Of a DNA stretch of 64,000 nucleotides, positions 1-8,567 are shown piece by piece (the first letter of the stretch is position 1; each line of letters opens with the position of its first letter). The stretch is from NCBI RefSeq assembly GCF_002001085.1, contig NZ_MUNU01000019.1, forward strand, positions 496,001 through 560,000, read 5' to 3'. Under the pieces are notes generated by a model. That model saw only the letters and a list, made by a program, of their open reading frames with translations. It made no database searches and had not been told where the DNA came from. The translations under genes and the position numbers were made by a program. The DNA is from Rhodanobacter sp. B05 (GTDB taxonomy: Bacteria > Pseudomonadota > Gammaproteobacteria > Xanthomonadales > Rhodanobacteraceae).

Positions 1-1023
1 ATCGATGCTGCCGGTAATGCCCACGTTCTGATCGGACAGCAATTGCGCCGTACCGCCATGCACGCCGGACACGTCGATGCTGCCGCTGTTCTCGACGTTG
101 CCGCCGTTGCCGACCAGCCGCACCACGCCACCGTCGGTGCTGATGCCGCTGGCATCGATCACGCCGGAGTTGTTGACCAGGCTGGTGAACAGGTCCCTGG
201 CCGCCGAGGCCTGCAGCACCACGGTGCCGCCGTCGGCCTGCAGCGTGCCCTTGTTGGTGACCGCTGCTTCCCTGGCGTCCAGGCGCTGCTTCAGCTCGCC
301 GGTGATCTGGATGTTGATCAGGCCATTGCCGTCGAAGTCGAGCACGGCATGGTCGGCGCCGTCGAGATTGATCGTGCCGTAGTTCGCCAGGATCAGCCCG
401 TCGTTGAGCACGCTGCCGCCGATCAGGCTGATCGAGCCGCCGCTGGATGCCTGGATCAGGCCGTGGTTGACTATCCCGGCGCCGCCGCCCACCACGTTGA
501 GGTTGTAGTTGCCGGCGAGGAAATCCTTCGGGGTGAGATCCAGCGTGCTCGCCATCAGGCCGCCGACGTTCATCTGCGCGGTGGCGCCGAAGATGATGCC
601 GTGCGTGTTGATCAGGAATACCTGGCCGTTGGAATTGATCTTGCCGAAGATCTGGCTGGGGTTCTGGTCGAGGATCCGGTTCAAGGCCACCGCCGAACGC
701 GAAGGCTGGTTGAACAGCACCGATTCGTTGGACTTGAGGTTGAACGTGTCCCAGTTCAGCGCCAGCCGCTGCGAGATCTGGTTGATGACCGTTTGGTTGC
801 CGCTCTGCGCGATGTTGCCCGAGCCGCCGACCACCACGCCACCGGTGGGGCCGCCGGCCAGCGCCTCTCCGCTGAAGGCGATCGAACCGATGGCAAGCCC
901 GACGCACAGGCTGATCGGCCAGGTCTTGCGCAGGGGCAGGCTGCCGGAAGGCAACCGCGCCGCCTGGAACCTGGATGCGCCGTTGCGCGATTCACGCCGG
1001 GGAGTGCTGGTGTGCTTGCTCAT
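1..1023 (-). CDS. TpsA-type filamentous haemagglutinin exoprotein, N-terminal part (runs off the window)
   Basis: This reading frame is open from the ATG at 1023 to the window edge (341 codons), so the protein is partial and its C-terminus is unseen. After a long N-terminal stretch rich in Arg and Ser comes a hydrophobic signal segment ending near AFSGEALA (residues about 38-57). It is followed by a haemagglutination-activity (TPS) domain with typical features: LNWDTFNL, FNQPSRSAVALNRI, GQVFLINTHGIIFG and GGLMAST. Further on are repeats of the kind GxVxNxGxIxAS that build a beta-helix. Such proteins are exported by Sec and then through a dedicated TpsB pore. The TpsB gene lies 12 bases upstream, so the two form an operon. 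Whether this is an adhesin, a haemolysin or a CdiA-type toxin depends on the missing C-terminus. Confidence 0.9.
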   Translation of the reverse strand, partial: MSKHTSTPRRESRNGASRFQAARLPSGSLPLRKTWPISLCVGLAIGSIAFSGEALAGGPTGGVVVGGSGNIAQSGNQTVINQISQRLALNWDTFNLKSNESVLFNQPSRSAVALNRILDQNPSQIFGKINSNGQVFLINTHGIIFGATAQMNVGGLMASTLDLTPKDFLAGNYNLNVVGGGAGIVNHGLIQASSGGSISLIGGSVLNDGLILANYGTINLDGADHAVLDFDGNGLINIQITGELKQRLDAREAAVTNKGTLQADGGTVVLQASAARDLFTSLVNNSGVIDASGISTDGGVVRLVGNGGNVENSGSIDVSGVHGGTAQLLSDQNVGITGSID

Positions 1024-1035
1024 GGTCATCATCCG

Positions 1036-2799
1036 TCAGAACGTGAAGCTGAAACGGGAGTAGATGTGGAAACCCTTGCCATCGGATGCATTCTGCGCAC
1101 TGGTGGACTTGGCACCATCGAAATGGAACTCGAAGTGTTTGAACCGCGGCAGGCGGAAAATGAATCCCGCGCCGACGCCGCTGAGCTCCGCACTCGCCGG
1201 GGTGAGCTGCCGGTTCGCACCGGCGGAAAAACCCTTGGCGTAGTCGTAGAACACCTCGAACTCCAGCAACTCCCGCCACGGCCTGCCGTAGAACGGCGAA
1301 ACCTTGTCGCCGAAACCGGGCGCATCGACGTGATACTCAAGTGAGGCGTAATAGCCACGATCACGCAGCGCGTCTGCAATCGGGTAGGCCCGCGTGCTGT
1401 CCGGGCCACCCATCGCGAACTGTTCCAGCGGAATCAGCGCATCGCGGGTGTACTGGCCGACGAACTTGAAATTGAGGCGCTGCGACTTGCTGAGGAACTG
1501 CAGGCGCGTGTAGGAGATCTTGGTGACGAGGAAGTTGCTGTCGTGCTGGGGGCTGACCAGGTCCGGCGTAAGCGAGTCGTCGTTGATCGATTTGCGCAAG
1601 TCGACCTGCATGATGTCGACGCCATGGAAACGACGATCGGTATGCAGCATGCCCCAGGTCATTTCCGCGACGGTGAACTTCTCGTCAGACAGGCGGAAGC
1701 CCAGGCTGTTTAGCTGGGACCGCTCGGTGAGCAGGTGCAACGTGGCAACCTGCTGCAAGTCGTCCTGGTTGATGTATTTCCAGTCCAGCCCGCCGTAGTA
1801 GAGGGAACTGGGGCCCTTGACGTTGAGTGCGGCGAAGGACCCGGTATTGATCTGCAGCTCGTTGCGCGAGGCCCCCACCACGGCCGTCAGTCCGGGTGTG
1901 TGCCCGACGGGAACGCGATAAGTCAGCGAGCCGTAGATGTTGTCGCTGGGATCCAGCGCATAGTCCACATTGGCGTTGAAGGTGTCGCCGAGGCGCAACG
2001 GGTTGTCCCATTCGAGACCGGCCTGCAGGCGGTACTTGCCGGTGAGGTCGGTACCGTAGTTGTTCGCACCCAGGGTGAACTGGTAAGGCTGCTTCTCGTG
2101 GGCGATCATGATCAGATCGGTATCGCCGGTGTGCTCGCCCGGCTGAAAAGTCGAAGCTACGGTGACGCCCGGCAGGTCGCGGGCGTACAGCAACGCGGTA
2201 TCGACATCACTCTTGAGCAGCGGCTTGCCGCGCAACTTTTCGGCCGCGGCCGAGATGATGGCCGGGCGGTATCGCTTGGTGCCCTTGACGATGATCTTGC
2301 CGATCTGGCCCTCAAGCACCTGGATCCGCACGATCTGGTCGGAGCCGACGGTTTGCGCCGGCAGGAAGGTGTTGGAAACGATGAAGCCGGCGTTCCGGTA
2401 GCGCTCGGTGATCTTGTCGGCAACCCCCTGCATCTGGGCGAAGCTCAGTGCCACCGAACCACCCGAACCGGCGGCCAGTGCGCGGAATTGCGCGTCCGCC
2501 AACGACTGGATGCTGGTCGGCGTGATCCCAAGGCGCGCGTGATCCGCCACGCCGGCGACCTGAAAACCGCGGACGGCGATCTTCTGCACCGCCGCCGTGT
2601 CGCGATCCCTGACCGGTGGCACGACGCCGGCACCCGGTGGCGCTGCATGCCCCGCCGATGTTGCCGATTTTCCGGGAGAGGGAGTTGGCTGGGCGCCAGT
2701 CGACTCCTGCGCGTGGAGTATTCCACCCGTCAAGGCCAGGGCCGAAGCCAGCGCTGCTGCAAGACGCACGATTCGCACGATACATTCCCCCGGCTGCAT
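1036..2799 (-). CDS. TpsB two-partner secretion outer-membrane transporter (ShlB/FhaC/HecB family)
   Basis: Pore protein that exports the TpsA encoded 12 bases downstream. A signal peptide (RLAAALASALAL...ILHAQ) precedes a proline-rich linker. Then come POTRA-like modules (around VQKIAVRGFQVAG and VLEGQIGKIIVKGTKRY) and a C-terminal beta-barrel that starts near the YQFTLGANNYG stretch. The protein ends in phenylalanine (SRFSFTF), the usual signal for BAM-dependent insertion. About 587 residues is normal for the family. The start is uncertain: ATG at 2799 has a GGAAAG six bases upstream, but a GTG at 2778 preceded by GGGGGA would give a shorter and more classical signal peptide. The frame stays open to 2835. 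Confidence 0.9.
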   Translation of the reverse strand: MQPGECIVRIVRLAAALASALALTGGILHAQESTGAQPTPSPGKSATSAGHAAPPGAGVVPPVRDRDTAAVQKIAVRGFQVAGVADHARLGITPTSIQSLADAQFRALAAGSGGSVALSFAQMQGVADKITERYRNAGFIVSNTFLPAQTVGSDQIVRIQVLEGQIGKIIVKGTKRYRPAIISAAAEKLRGKPLLKSDVDTALLYARDLPGVTVASTFQPGEHTGDTDLIMIAHEKQPYQFTLGANNYGTDLTGKYRLQAGLEWDNPLRLGDTFNANVDYALDPSDNIYGSLTYRVPVGHTPGLTAVVGASRNELQINTGSFAALNVKGPSSLYYGGLDWKYINQDDLQQVATLHLLTERSQLNSLGFRLSDEKFTVAEMTWGMLHTDRRFHGVDIMQVDLRKSINDDSLTPDLVSPQHDSNFLVTKISYTRLQFLSKSQRLNFKFVGQYTRDALIPLEQFAMGGPDSTRAYPIADALRDRGYYASLEYHVDAPGFGDKVSPFYGRPWRELLEFEVFYDYAKGFSAGANRQLTPASAELSGVGAGFIFRLPRFKHFEFHFDGAKSTSAQNASDGKGFHIYSRFSFTF

Positions 2800-3059
2800 C
2801 ATCTTTCCGTTGACAGCGCGCCTGGACATCGGCAACGCGTCAGCTGCGAAAACCCAAGCTTTGCGTAGCAGGCAATTGCTGCCTGTCGGCTTGAATTTGT
2901 CCGATCAGGATACACCTTCGCAGCGCGCCGGGAACAATCGCCCGAGGCATGCCTTGAGGGTGTACGCAAGGACGACTTGCCGTGACTGCAGGCTGCCTGC
3001 GCGGCAACGCGGCGACGCCGGCATCGCACGGCAGGCACTACGTGCGATGACAGGTATGG

Positions 3060-3416
3060 CTATCCCCGCAGCGCCCAGTACGCCAGGGCGACAATCAGGA
3101 AAACACCGAGCACGATGGCCAGGATCGCCCCCCGGCGCGCTGCCGGTCGCATCGCCAGCAGCGAGGTCAGCGCCTGGCGACCCGCGGCGGAAGTGTCGTC
3201 GGCAGCGTGGCGCTGCGCCGTGCGTGCCCGTGGCGTCGTTGTTGCCGTGGGCGGCACCAGGGCCTTGCGCGCCGTGACCACGGCACTCGGGTCATGGAGG
3301 GTCTCGAGCGCACGCCGACGCCGCGCCCGATACTCGCCACGAGTGATCTGACCGAGCCGGTGCGCGTCGTCGAGCGCGCGCAATTGCCGATTGACGACCT
3401 GCTCCCGCTCGGTCAT
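3060..3416 (-). CDS. small SHOCT-like membrane protein at the end of the T6SS operon
   Basis: A 118-residue protein. Its ATG overlaps the stop codon of the T6SS kinase gene (ATGA junction at 3413-3416), so translation is probably coupled. The N-terminus (VVNRQLRALDDAHRLGQITRGEYRARRR) resembles the SHOCT/short C-terminal-type motif, in which a helix is followed by Leu-x-x-Gly-x-Ile-(T/S)-x-x-Glu-(Y/F). A variable Arg/Thr/Ala linker follows. A single hydrophobic helix (ILAIVLGVFLIVALAYWAL) at the very C-terminus should anchor it in the inner membrane with the N-terminus in the cytoplasm. I do not recognise a named family. Position and coupling suggest a partner of the kinase; that is inference. 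Confidence 0.75.
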   Translation of the reverse strand: MTEREQVVNRQLRALDDAHRLGQITRGEYRARRRRALETLHDPSAVVTARKALVPPTATTTPRARTAQRHAADDTSAAGRQALTSLLAMRPAARRGAILAIVLGVFLIVALAYWALRG

Positions 3417-6400
3417 TTCACCTCCCTGAGCAGGCGGAAGCCCACATCGCGCTGAGGCGAACCACTGTCCGCGCGGTGCGTATTCACGCTGCAATCGGAC
3501 CAGTAGCTGTTGTAGCTGCCACCGCGCACCGCCACGCTGCCACCACCGACCACCCACTCCCAGACGTTGCCCGTCATGTTGACCAGTCCCCACGGATTGT
3601 GCGAACGCCCGCGCGCCGATACCGGCGCACCGCCGCCATCGCCTCCACCCGCCGACGGCGGCACGCAATTGCTGTCATCGGCCTGCTTGAAGCGACCGCC
3701 TGCCCCCGCCGCATTCACCCACTCCGCATCGGTGGGCAGGCGATAGGCAAAGCCGCTGAGGTCGCTGAGCCACCTTGCATACGCCCTGGCCTGGTCGAGC
3801 GAAATGTTGCTTATCGGTGCATTGCCCAGATCCTGGTCGCTGACTGACTTCGCCGCGCATTTGCCGGTGGCACGACAAAACGCGTTGAACTCGCTGATCG
3901 ATATTTCCGCGCGCGACATCGCATACGGCCGACCTCCGCCCACACCGGGCACCACCACCATGAACGGCCCGCGCGAGGTGCCGAACTTGTCGATGCAGAA
4001 CTTGCCGCTGCCGGCGAGGCCGGGCTTGGCGCATGGATCGGGGCCACTCGGGCCGGCCACCTGCGCCGCCGGATTGGCGGCATGGCCAGGTTGGGCCGAC
4101 GCCGGCGCGCCCGGCCGTGGAACCGGCGCGGGTCGTCCCGGCAACGCACCCGATTCCGGCACCGGCGCCTGTGCCGATGGCGCAGCCGGTGGCGGTGCCG
4201 GCGGCGCGGAAACACTGGGCTTGATCCGATCCAGTTGCTCGTCCAGCGACTTCGCCGACAGCTGGCCGCGGATGCGCATGTCCGACTCGAGCGCGGCCAG
4301 TGCCGTCGGATCGCTGCGCCGGATGCTCTCCAGTTGCCCTTTCAGTTGCGCGTAGTCGGCCGTGCCGATCGGCTGCTTGCCAGCCGCCATGATCGCCGCG
4401 ACCAGGTCGTAACGTGCCTTCGCCGCGCGCAACTGCGAGTTCCCGGTCAACGCGTGCAGGCCCTGCCCCAGCACCTCGGCGGCCTTCTGGTAATGCCCCT
4501 TCTGGAACGTATCCTGGGCCAGGCCGAGATAGGCATCGGCCAGCAGTTTCGGGCCCTCGCTCTGCAGGAACGGGTTGTCCGGCTGCAAGGCCTTGATCCG
4601 TGCCAGCGACTGACTAGCCTTGACGACGTCATCGGCGGCAGCCGCGCTGCGCATCGATTCGATGCGCGACTTCACTTCCGCGTCGGCGCTCTCCTGCGCC
4701 GCCTTTGCCTGCAGCGCAGCCTGCAGCGCGTCGAGCTTCGCGCTCTCCGCGGTCAGGCGCGGCGAGTTCGGCATGTACTTGAGGCCGAAGTCCAACGCCA
4801 GCCGCGCCTGCGGCAGGTGCTGCGGATCGGCTTCGCCGGCCGCCACATTGGCGATGGAGGCAGCCAACGCATCGATCACCCGCGCAGTTTCCGGCGAGTT
4901 GTCGCCGTGCAGGGCGGTCATCGCGTTCGTCACGGACTGCTGCCATTCGGGAGTAAGCAGCGGCCTGGCGCTCAACCCGGCCAGCGTCGTGCGTGCCGCC
5001 GCGATCGCCTGCGTCTGCTCCTGCCGGCTTCGCTGCGCGGCGGCATTGCTGGCCGCGGCGACCTCGGCCAGCACCTTGGCATAGCCCCCTTCGGCCGGGT
5101 TCATCTGCTGTCCGGCCTGGACAATGCGCTGTGCGTCATCGAGATTGCCCGCAGCGAGGCGCTCGCGCGCCAGCTTGATCAGGCTGGCGTCGACATTGCC
5201 GCGCACCGCGGCGTAGCCGGGCGAGTCGGCGCCAATCTGGCTGCGCGCGGTACTCAGCGCGCTGTTCACATCCTGCAGCCAGATCGTGGTGCCGAGCGGC
5301 TTGGCCAGCAGGTCGTCCACGCGGCTCTTCGCCAGCGCGTTGCGCTGGGCTTCGCTGGCGGCCTTTTGTGCCAGCTGGTTCTGCTGTTCCAGCAGCTTCT
5401 GGCGGGTCGCCGACAGACTGGCGTCGCCGGGGAACAGATTGACGCCGAAGCCGGCGATGTTGACCGCATCGGCAAGATCGCCAGCACCCTGCTTCGCCGC
5501 AGCCTGGCTGGCCAGTACCTGCTTGACGCGGTCCGCCTGGGCAGCCAGACGGGGATCGTCCGCAAGCAGCTTGCCCGCATTCTGATAAGCCGCCGCCACC
5601 TGGTTGCGCCAGTCGTCGCTATCGGCTGCATGGTCGAGCAAGCCGGTCAGCGTCTGCAGGCTTTGCTCGCGCTGCTGCTGCAACTGCCTGGCCTGCTCTT
5701 CCTGCGCCTGCTGGGCAGCCATCGCCTTGCCCAGCTCGTCCAGTTGCGCACCGCGCTGCCTGAGCCGGGTGGAATCCGGGAACAGCCGGCTGGCCAGCTT
5801 GAACTCGGCCGTCGCCTCGTCGACCTTGCCCGCATCCAGCGACTTGCCGATCGCCGCATCGTACTTCAGCTCCAGCTCGGTGTTCTTCAGCAGCGCACTG
5901 GTCGGATCGATGGCGCGGATCTTGTCCAGCGTCTTGACCACGTTGTCCGGCTGGTTCTCGAAAATGGCGCCGGCCGTGATCTGCTGGCTGAGTTGCGTAT
6001 CCATCGAGTTGAGCAGGTCGTTGCGCTGTTTTTCGATCTCGCTGCGCTTGATGTCCAGTGCCGGCGAATACAGCTTCAGGTCATCGCGCAGCTTGAACAC
6101 CTGTCGGGTGCCGGCGTAGTTGTAACGACCCTGGTCCGGGCTCCAGTACGCGTCGAGGCGACCGGCCAGGAATTTCTGGATGAGGTCACCCTGGTCGATG
6201 ATGATCCGCTTGCGGTCATCTTCGCTGAGGGTGTCCAGCGCCTGCAGCGCCTGGGTCTCGCTGGCGTAGTGGTCGGGGCGCGTCAGCGTGAAGCGCTGGA
6301 TGACCTCGGCCACGTGATGGTTGTGCTGGTAGGTGATCCAGCCCCAGGCGCCGCCCGCGGCGACCAGGATCGCCGGCACGCCGTAGATCAGATAGGGCAT

Positions 6401-7834
6401 CGCCCGCTCGCGCAGGCCGACCTCGCGCAGGCCCTGCACGAGCTCGTTGGCACTCTTCAGGCGGTCCTCGGCACGGAACGCGACGCTGGCGCACAGCGTC
6501 TTGTACTGCTGCTTGGTCAGGCCCTTGACCGGCGGTGGCTTGCGCCCTTCGCGCATCGCCACTTCGGCGCTGGCCTTGTCGTACGGGTGCTTGCCGGTCA
6601 ACAACTCGAAGGCGACGCAACCGAGTGCGTAGACGTCGTCGCCGGGCACCGGCTCCTTGCCATGGATCATCTCCAGGCTGGCGTACGCCGGCGTCAGCGC
6701 GCCGAGCGTGCCGGCATCGAACACGGTCTGCTCGCCCACCGCGTCGCCCATGTGCTTGCCGGCGCGGGCGATGCCGAAATCGAACACCTTGGGCACGCCC
6801 TCGCGCGTGACCATCACGTTCGCCGGCTTGAAATCGGAGTGCACCACGCCGGCGGCATGCGCACGGCCGAGCGCACGCGCCATGCCCTCGATCAACGGAC
6901 GCGCCTGCTCCAGTGGCATGCCGTTGTAGGCACGCTCGCGGATCAGCTGCTTGAGATCGGAGCCATCGACGTACTCCATCGTCATGAAGACGATGGTGCG
7001 ATCCTTGTCGAAGTCGTACACGCGCACGATGTTGTCGTGCGCCAGCTGTTGCGATCGCCGCGATTCGCGCTGCAGCGAGATCAGCGAATCGGGATGGCGG
7101 CGGAATTCGTCGTTCAGGACCTTGACCGCGACATAGGGGTCGCGGTCGCGCGCCTCCACCTTGCGCTCGTCGCGCGCCTTGTAGACCACGCCCATGCCGC
7201 CGCGACCGATCTCCCGCTCGAGATAGAAGCGACCCTTCAGCAGCGAGCCCACCGCGACAAAGTCGGCCGCCTCCGCGTCGCCGATGTGCTGCCAGCTGGA
7301 TTGGCTGCTCATGCTCGAACCGGTGCCGGTACCGGTCATGCCCTGCTGGGTACCCTGGGTGCCGGTGTGGCCCGTGGTCTGCCCTTCGCCGGGCGGCACC
7401 GGCGTACCCGACACCGGCTTCACGATGGTTGCTTCGTCAGGCACCGGTGGCTGGGGTGGCCGCGAGGCTGGCTGCACCACGGTCACCTCGTCCACCGGCG
7501 CCGCCGCCGGCCGCGATGGCGGCGAGACGCGGGTGACTTCATCGTCTTCGGGCGCCGGCGGCGCGACCGGCCGCCGGGTGGCCGGCTTGATCATGGTGAT
7601 GTCGTCTTCAGCCGCCGCCGGCGGCGCCGCCCGCAGCGTCGCCAGCTTGGCCAGCAGCGCCTTGGCAATCAGCGGATCGAGCTTGTCGTCGGCACGCTGC
7701 TGCTCGATCCACTCGACTCCTGCGCGATAGTCGGTTTCGGGCAGCGCAACGAGCGCGCCCAGCGCTTCGAACAGGGCGGGAAGCTTGAGTTTGTCGGCCT
7801 GGTAGGCCGAGACCAGTTCAACTATGGAATTCAT
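3413..7834 (-). CDS. ppkA: T6SS threonine kinase PpkA fused to a TagR-like FGE-sulfatase domain
   Basis: A 1473-residue protein. Residues 1-70 are a helical region. Residues 75-143 hold four copies of a motif like DEVTVVQP. The Ser/Thr kinase domain spans about 203-475: glycine loop GRGGMG at 210-215, ATP lysine K238, catalytic loop HSDFKPANV with D334, and DFG at 352-354. The usual HRD arginine is serine here. A membrane helix follows at about 480-501, then roughly 700 residues of Gln/Ala-rich helices, a proline-rich linker, and from about 1250 a formylglycine-enzyme/SUMF1-like domain ending in RGGSYNSYWSD...DVGFRLLREV. In Pseudomonas aeruginosa PpkA phosphorylates Fha1 to activate the T6SS, and a separate periplasmic FGE-fold protein, TagR, stimulates it. 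Here both parts appear fused, with the FGE domain predicted to be periplasmic. It lies 16 bases after pppA. Confidence 0.9.
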   Translation of the reverse strand: MNSIVELVSAYQADKLKLPALFEALGALVALPETDYRAGVEWIEQQRADDKLDPLIAKALLAKLATLRAAPPAAAEDDITMIKPATRRPVAPPAPEDDEVTRVSPPSRPAAAPVDEVTVVQPASRPPQPPVPDEATIVKPVSGTPVPPGEGQTTGHTGTQGTQQGMTGTGTGSSMSSQSSWQHIGDAEAADFVAVGSLLKGRFYLEREIGRGGMGVVYKARDERKVEARDRDPYVAVKVLNDEFRRHPDSLISLQRESRRSQQLAHDNIVRVYDFDKDRTIVFMTMEYVDGSDLKQLIRERAYNGMPLEQARPLIEGMARALGRAHAAGVVHSDFKPANVMVTREGVPKVFDFGIARAGKHMGDAVGEQTVFDAGTLGALTPAYASLEMIHGKEPVPGDDVYALGCVAFELLTGKHPYDKASAEVAMREGRKPPPVKGLTKQQYKTLCASVAFRAEDRLKSANELVQGLREVGLRERAMPYLIYGVPAILVAAGGAWGWITYQHNHHVAEVIQRFTLTRPDHYASETQALQALDTLSEDDRKRIIIDQGDLIQKFLAGRLDAYWSPDQGRYNYAGTRQVFKLRDDLKLYSPALDIKRSEIEKQRNDLLNSMDTQLSQQITAGAIFENQPDNVVKTLDKIRAIDPTSALLKNTELELKYDAAIGKSLDAGKVDEATAEFKLASRLFPDSTRLRQRGAQLDELGKAMAAQQAQEEQARQLQQQREQSLQTLTGLLDHAADSDDWRNQVAAAYQNAGKLLADDPRLAAQADRVKQVLASQAAAKQGAGDLADAVNIAGFGVNLFPGDASLSATRQKLLEQQNQLAQKAASEAQRNALAKSRVDDLLAKPLGTTIWLQDVNSALSTARSQIGADSPGYAAVRGNVDASLIKLARERLAAGNLDDAQRIVQAGQQMNPAEGGYAKVLAEVAAASNAAAQRSRQEQTQAIAAARTTLAGLSARPLLTPEWQQSVTNAMTALHGDNSPETARVIDALAASIANVAAGEADPQHLPQARLALDFGLKYMPNSPRLTAESAKLDALQAALQAKAAQESADAEVKSRIESMRSAAAADDVVKASQSLARIKALQPDNPFLQSEGPKLLADAYLGLAQDTFQKGHYQKAAEVLGQGLHALTGNSQLRAAKARYDLVAAIMAAGKQPIGTADYAQLKGQLESIRRSDPTALAALESDMRIRGQLSAKSLDEQLDRIKPSVSAPPAPPPAAPSAQAPVPESGALPGRPAPVPRPGAPASAQPGHAANPAAQVAGPSGPDPCAKPGLAGSGKFCIDKFGTSRGPFMVVVPGVGGGRPYAMSRAEISISEFNAFCRATGKCAAKSVSDQDLGNAPISNISLDQARAYARWLSDLSGFAYRLPTDAEWVNAAGAGGRFKQADDSNCVPPSAGGGDGGGAPVSARGRSHNPWGLVNMTGNVWEWVVGGGSVAVRGGSYNSYWSDCSVNTHRADSGSPQRDVGFRLLREVK

Positions 7835-7850
7835 GTGTGGGTGGATGTCT

Positions 7851-8567
7851 TCATGCTTGGAGGCCGATCACCACGGCCGAAATGTTGTCCCGCCCCGCCC
7901 GGCCCATGGCCAGATCGAACAGGCTTTCCACCAGGTCCTGCGGTTGCGGGTGAAGGCGGCACTGCTCCTGCAGTTCGGCATCGGACATTTCCTTGTTGAT
8001 GCCGTCCGAGCAGAGCACGAAAGCCGTGCCGGGCCGGTTGGCGGCAACCACCCAATCCACGAACAACTGTTCTTCCGCGCCGACCGCGCGGGTGAGCACG
8101 CCCGAACCGGCCGCCGGCGGCGACGCGCCGCCAAAGTGGGTAACGTCGACATCGCCACCGTGCACATGGTCACGCGTGATCTGGCGCAGGCGGTCGCCTT
8201 CGTAGCAATACGCACGACTGTCGCCGACCCAGCCGCACAACATGAAATCGGTGGCGCTCACCAGGACCACGACGGTGGAACCGATCAGGTCGACGCCGCG
8301 CGTGGCCGCGGTCTGCAGCAGGTCCGAGTTGATCTCGACCAGGGCATCCTCGATCGACTCGATGAAATCGAAGACGCCGCCGGCACGCGGCAACGCGCCG
8401 AGGCGTTCGACGATCATCGTGCTGGCGTAGTCGCCGGCGGCATGCCCGCCGAGCCCGTCGGCCACGACCCACATGCCGACCTCGTCGCGCACCAGGATGG
8501 CGTCCTCGTTGTGCTTGCGCACCTTGCCGGTCACGGTGCGGCCGGCGGAAACGTAACGGGTCGTCAT
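7851..8567 (-). CDS. pppA: T6SS PP2C-type phosphothreonine phosphatase PppA
   Basis: A 238-residue PP2C phosphatase that should reverse phosphorylation by the T6SS kinase encoded 16 bases downstream. All metal-binding motifs are present: NEDAIL near the N-terminus, VVADGLGGHAAGD, GDSRAYCY, the DHVHGGDV loop, LCSDGIN, and GRDNISAVVIG at the end. The start chosen is ATG at 8567, which gives MTTRYVSAG and overlaps the tagF stop as ATGA. The frame is open upstream, but that extra sequence belongs to tagF in another frame. In known systems PppA dephosphorylates Fha/TagH and so damps T6SS firing. It is predicted to be cytoplasmic, since no signal or membrane segment is visible. Confidence 0.93.
   Translation of the reverse strand: MTTRYVSAGRTVTGKVRKHNEDAILVRDEVGMWVVADGLGGHAAGDYASTMIVERLGALPRAGGVFDFIESIEDALVEINSDLLQTAATRGVDLIGSTVVVLVSATDFMLCGWVGDSRAYCYEGDRLRQITRDHVHGGDVDVTHFGGASPPAAGSGVLTRAVGAEEQLFVDWVVAANRPGTAFVLCSDGINKEMSDAELQEQCRLHPQPQDLVESLFDLAMGRAGRDNISAVVIGLQA

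Noticed and set aside
3024..3047. TCGCACG/CGTGCGA hairpin after the last T6SS gene as a terminator.
   Set aside because: The seven-base stem has a 10-base loop and no T-run, so the evidence is too weak to call.
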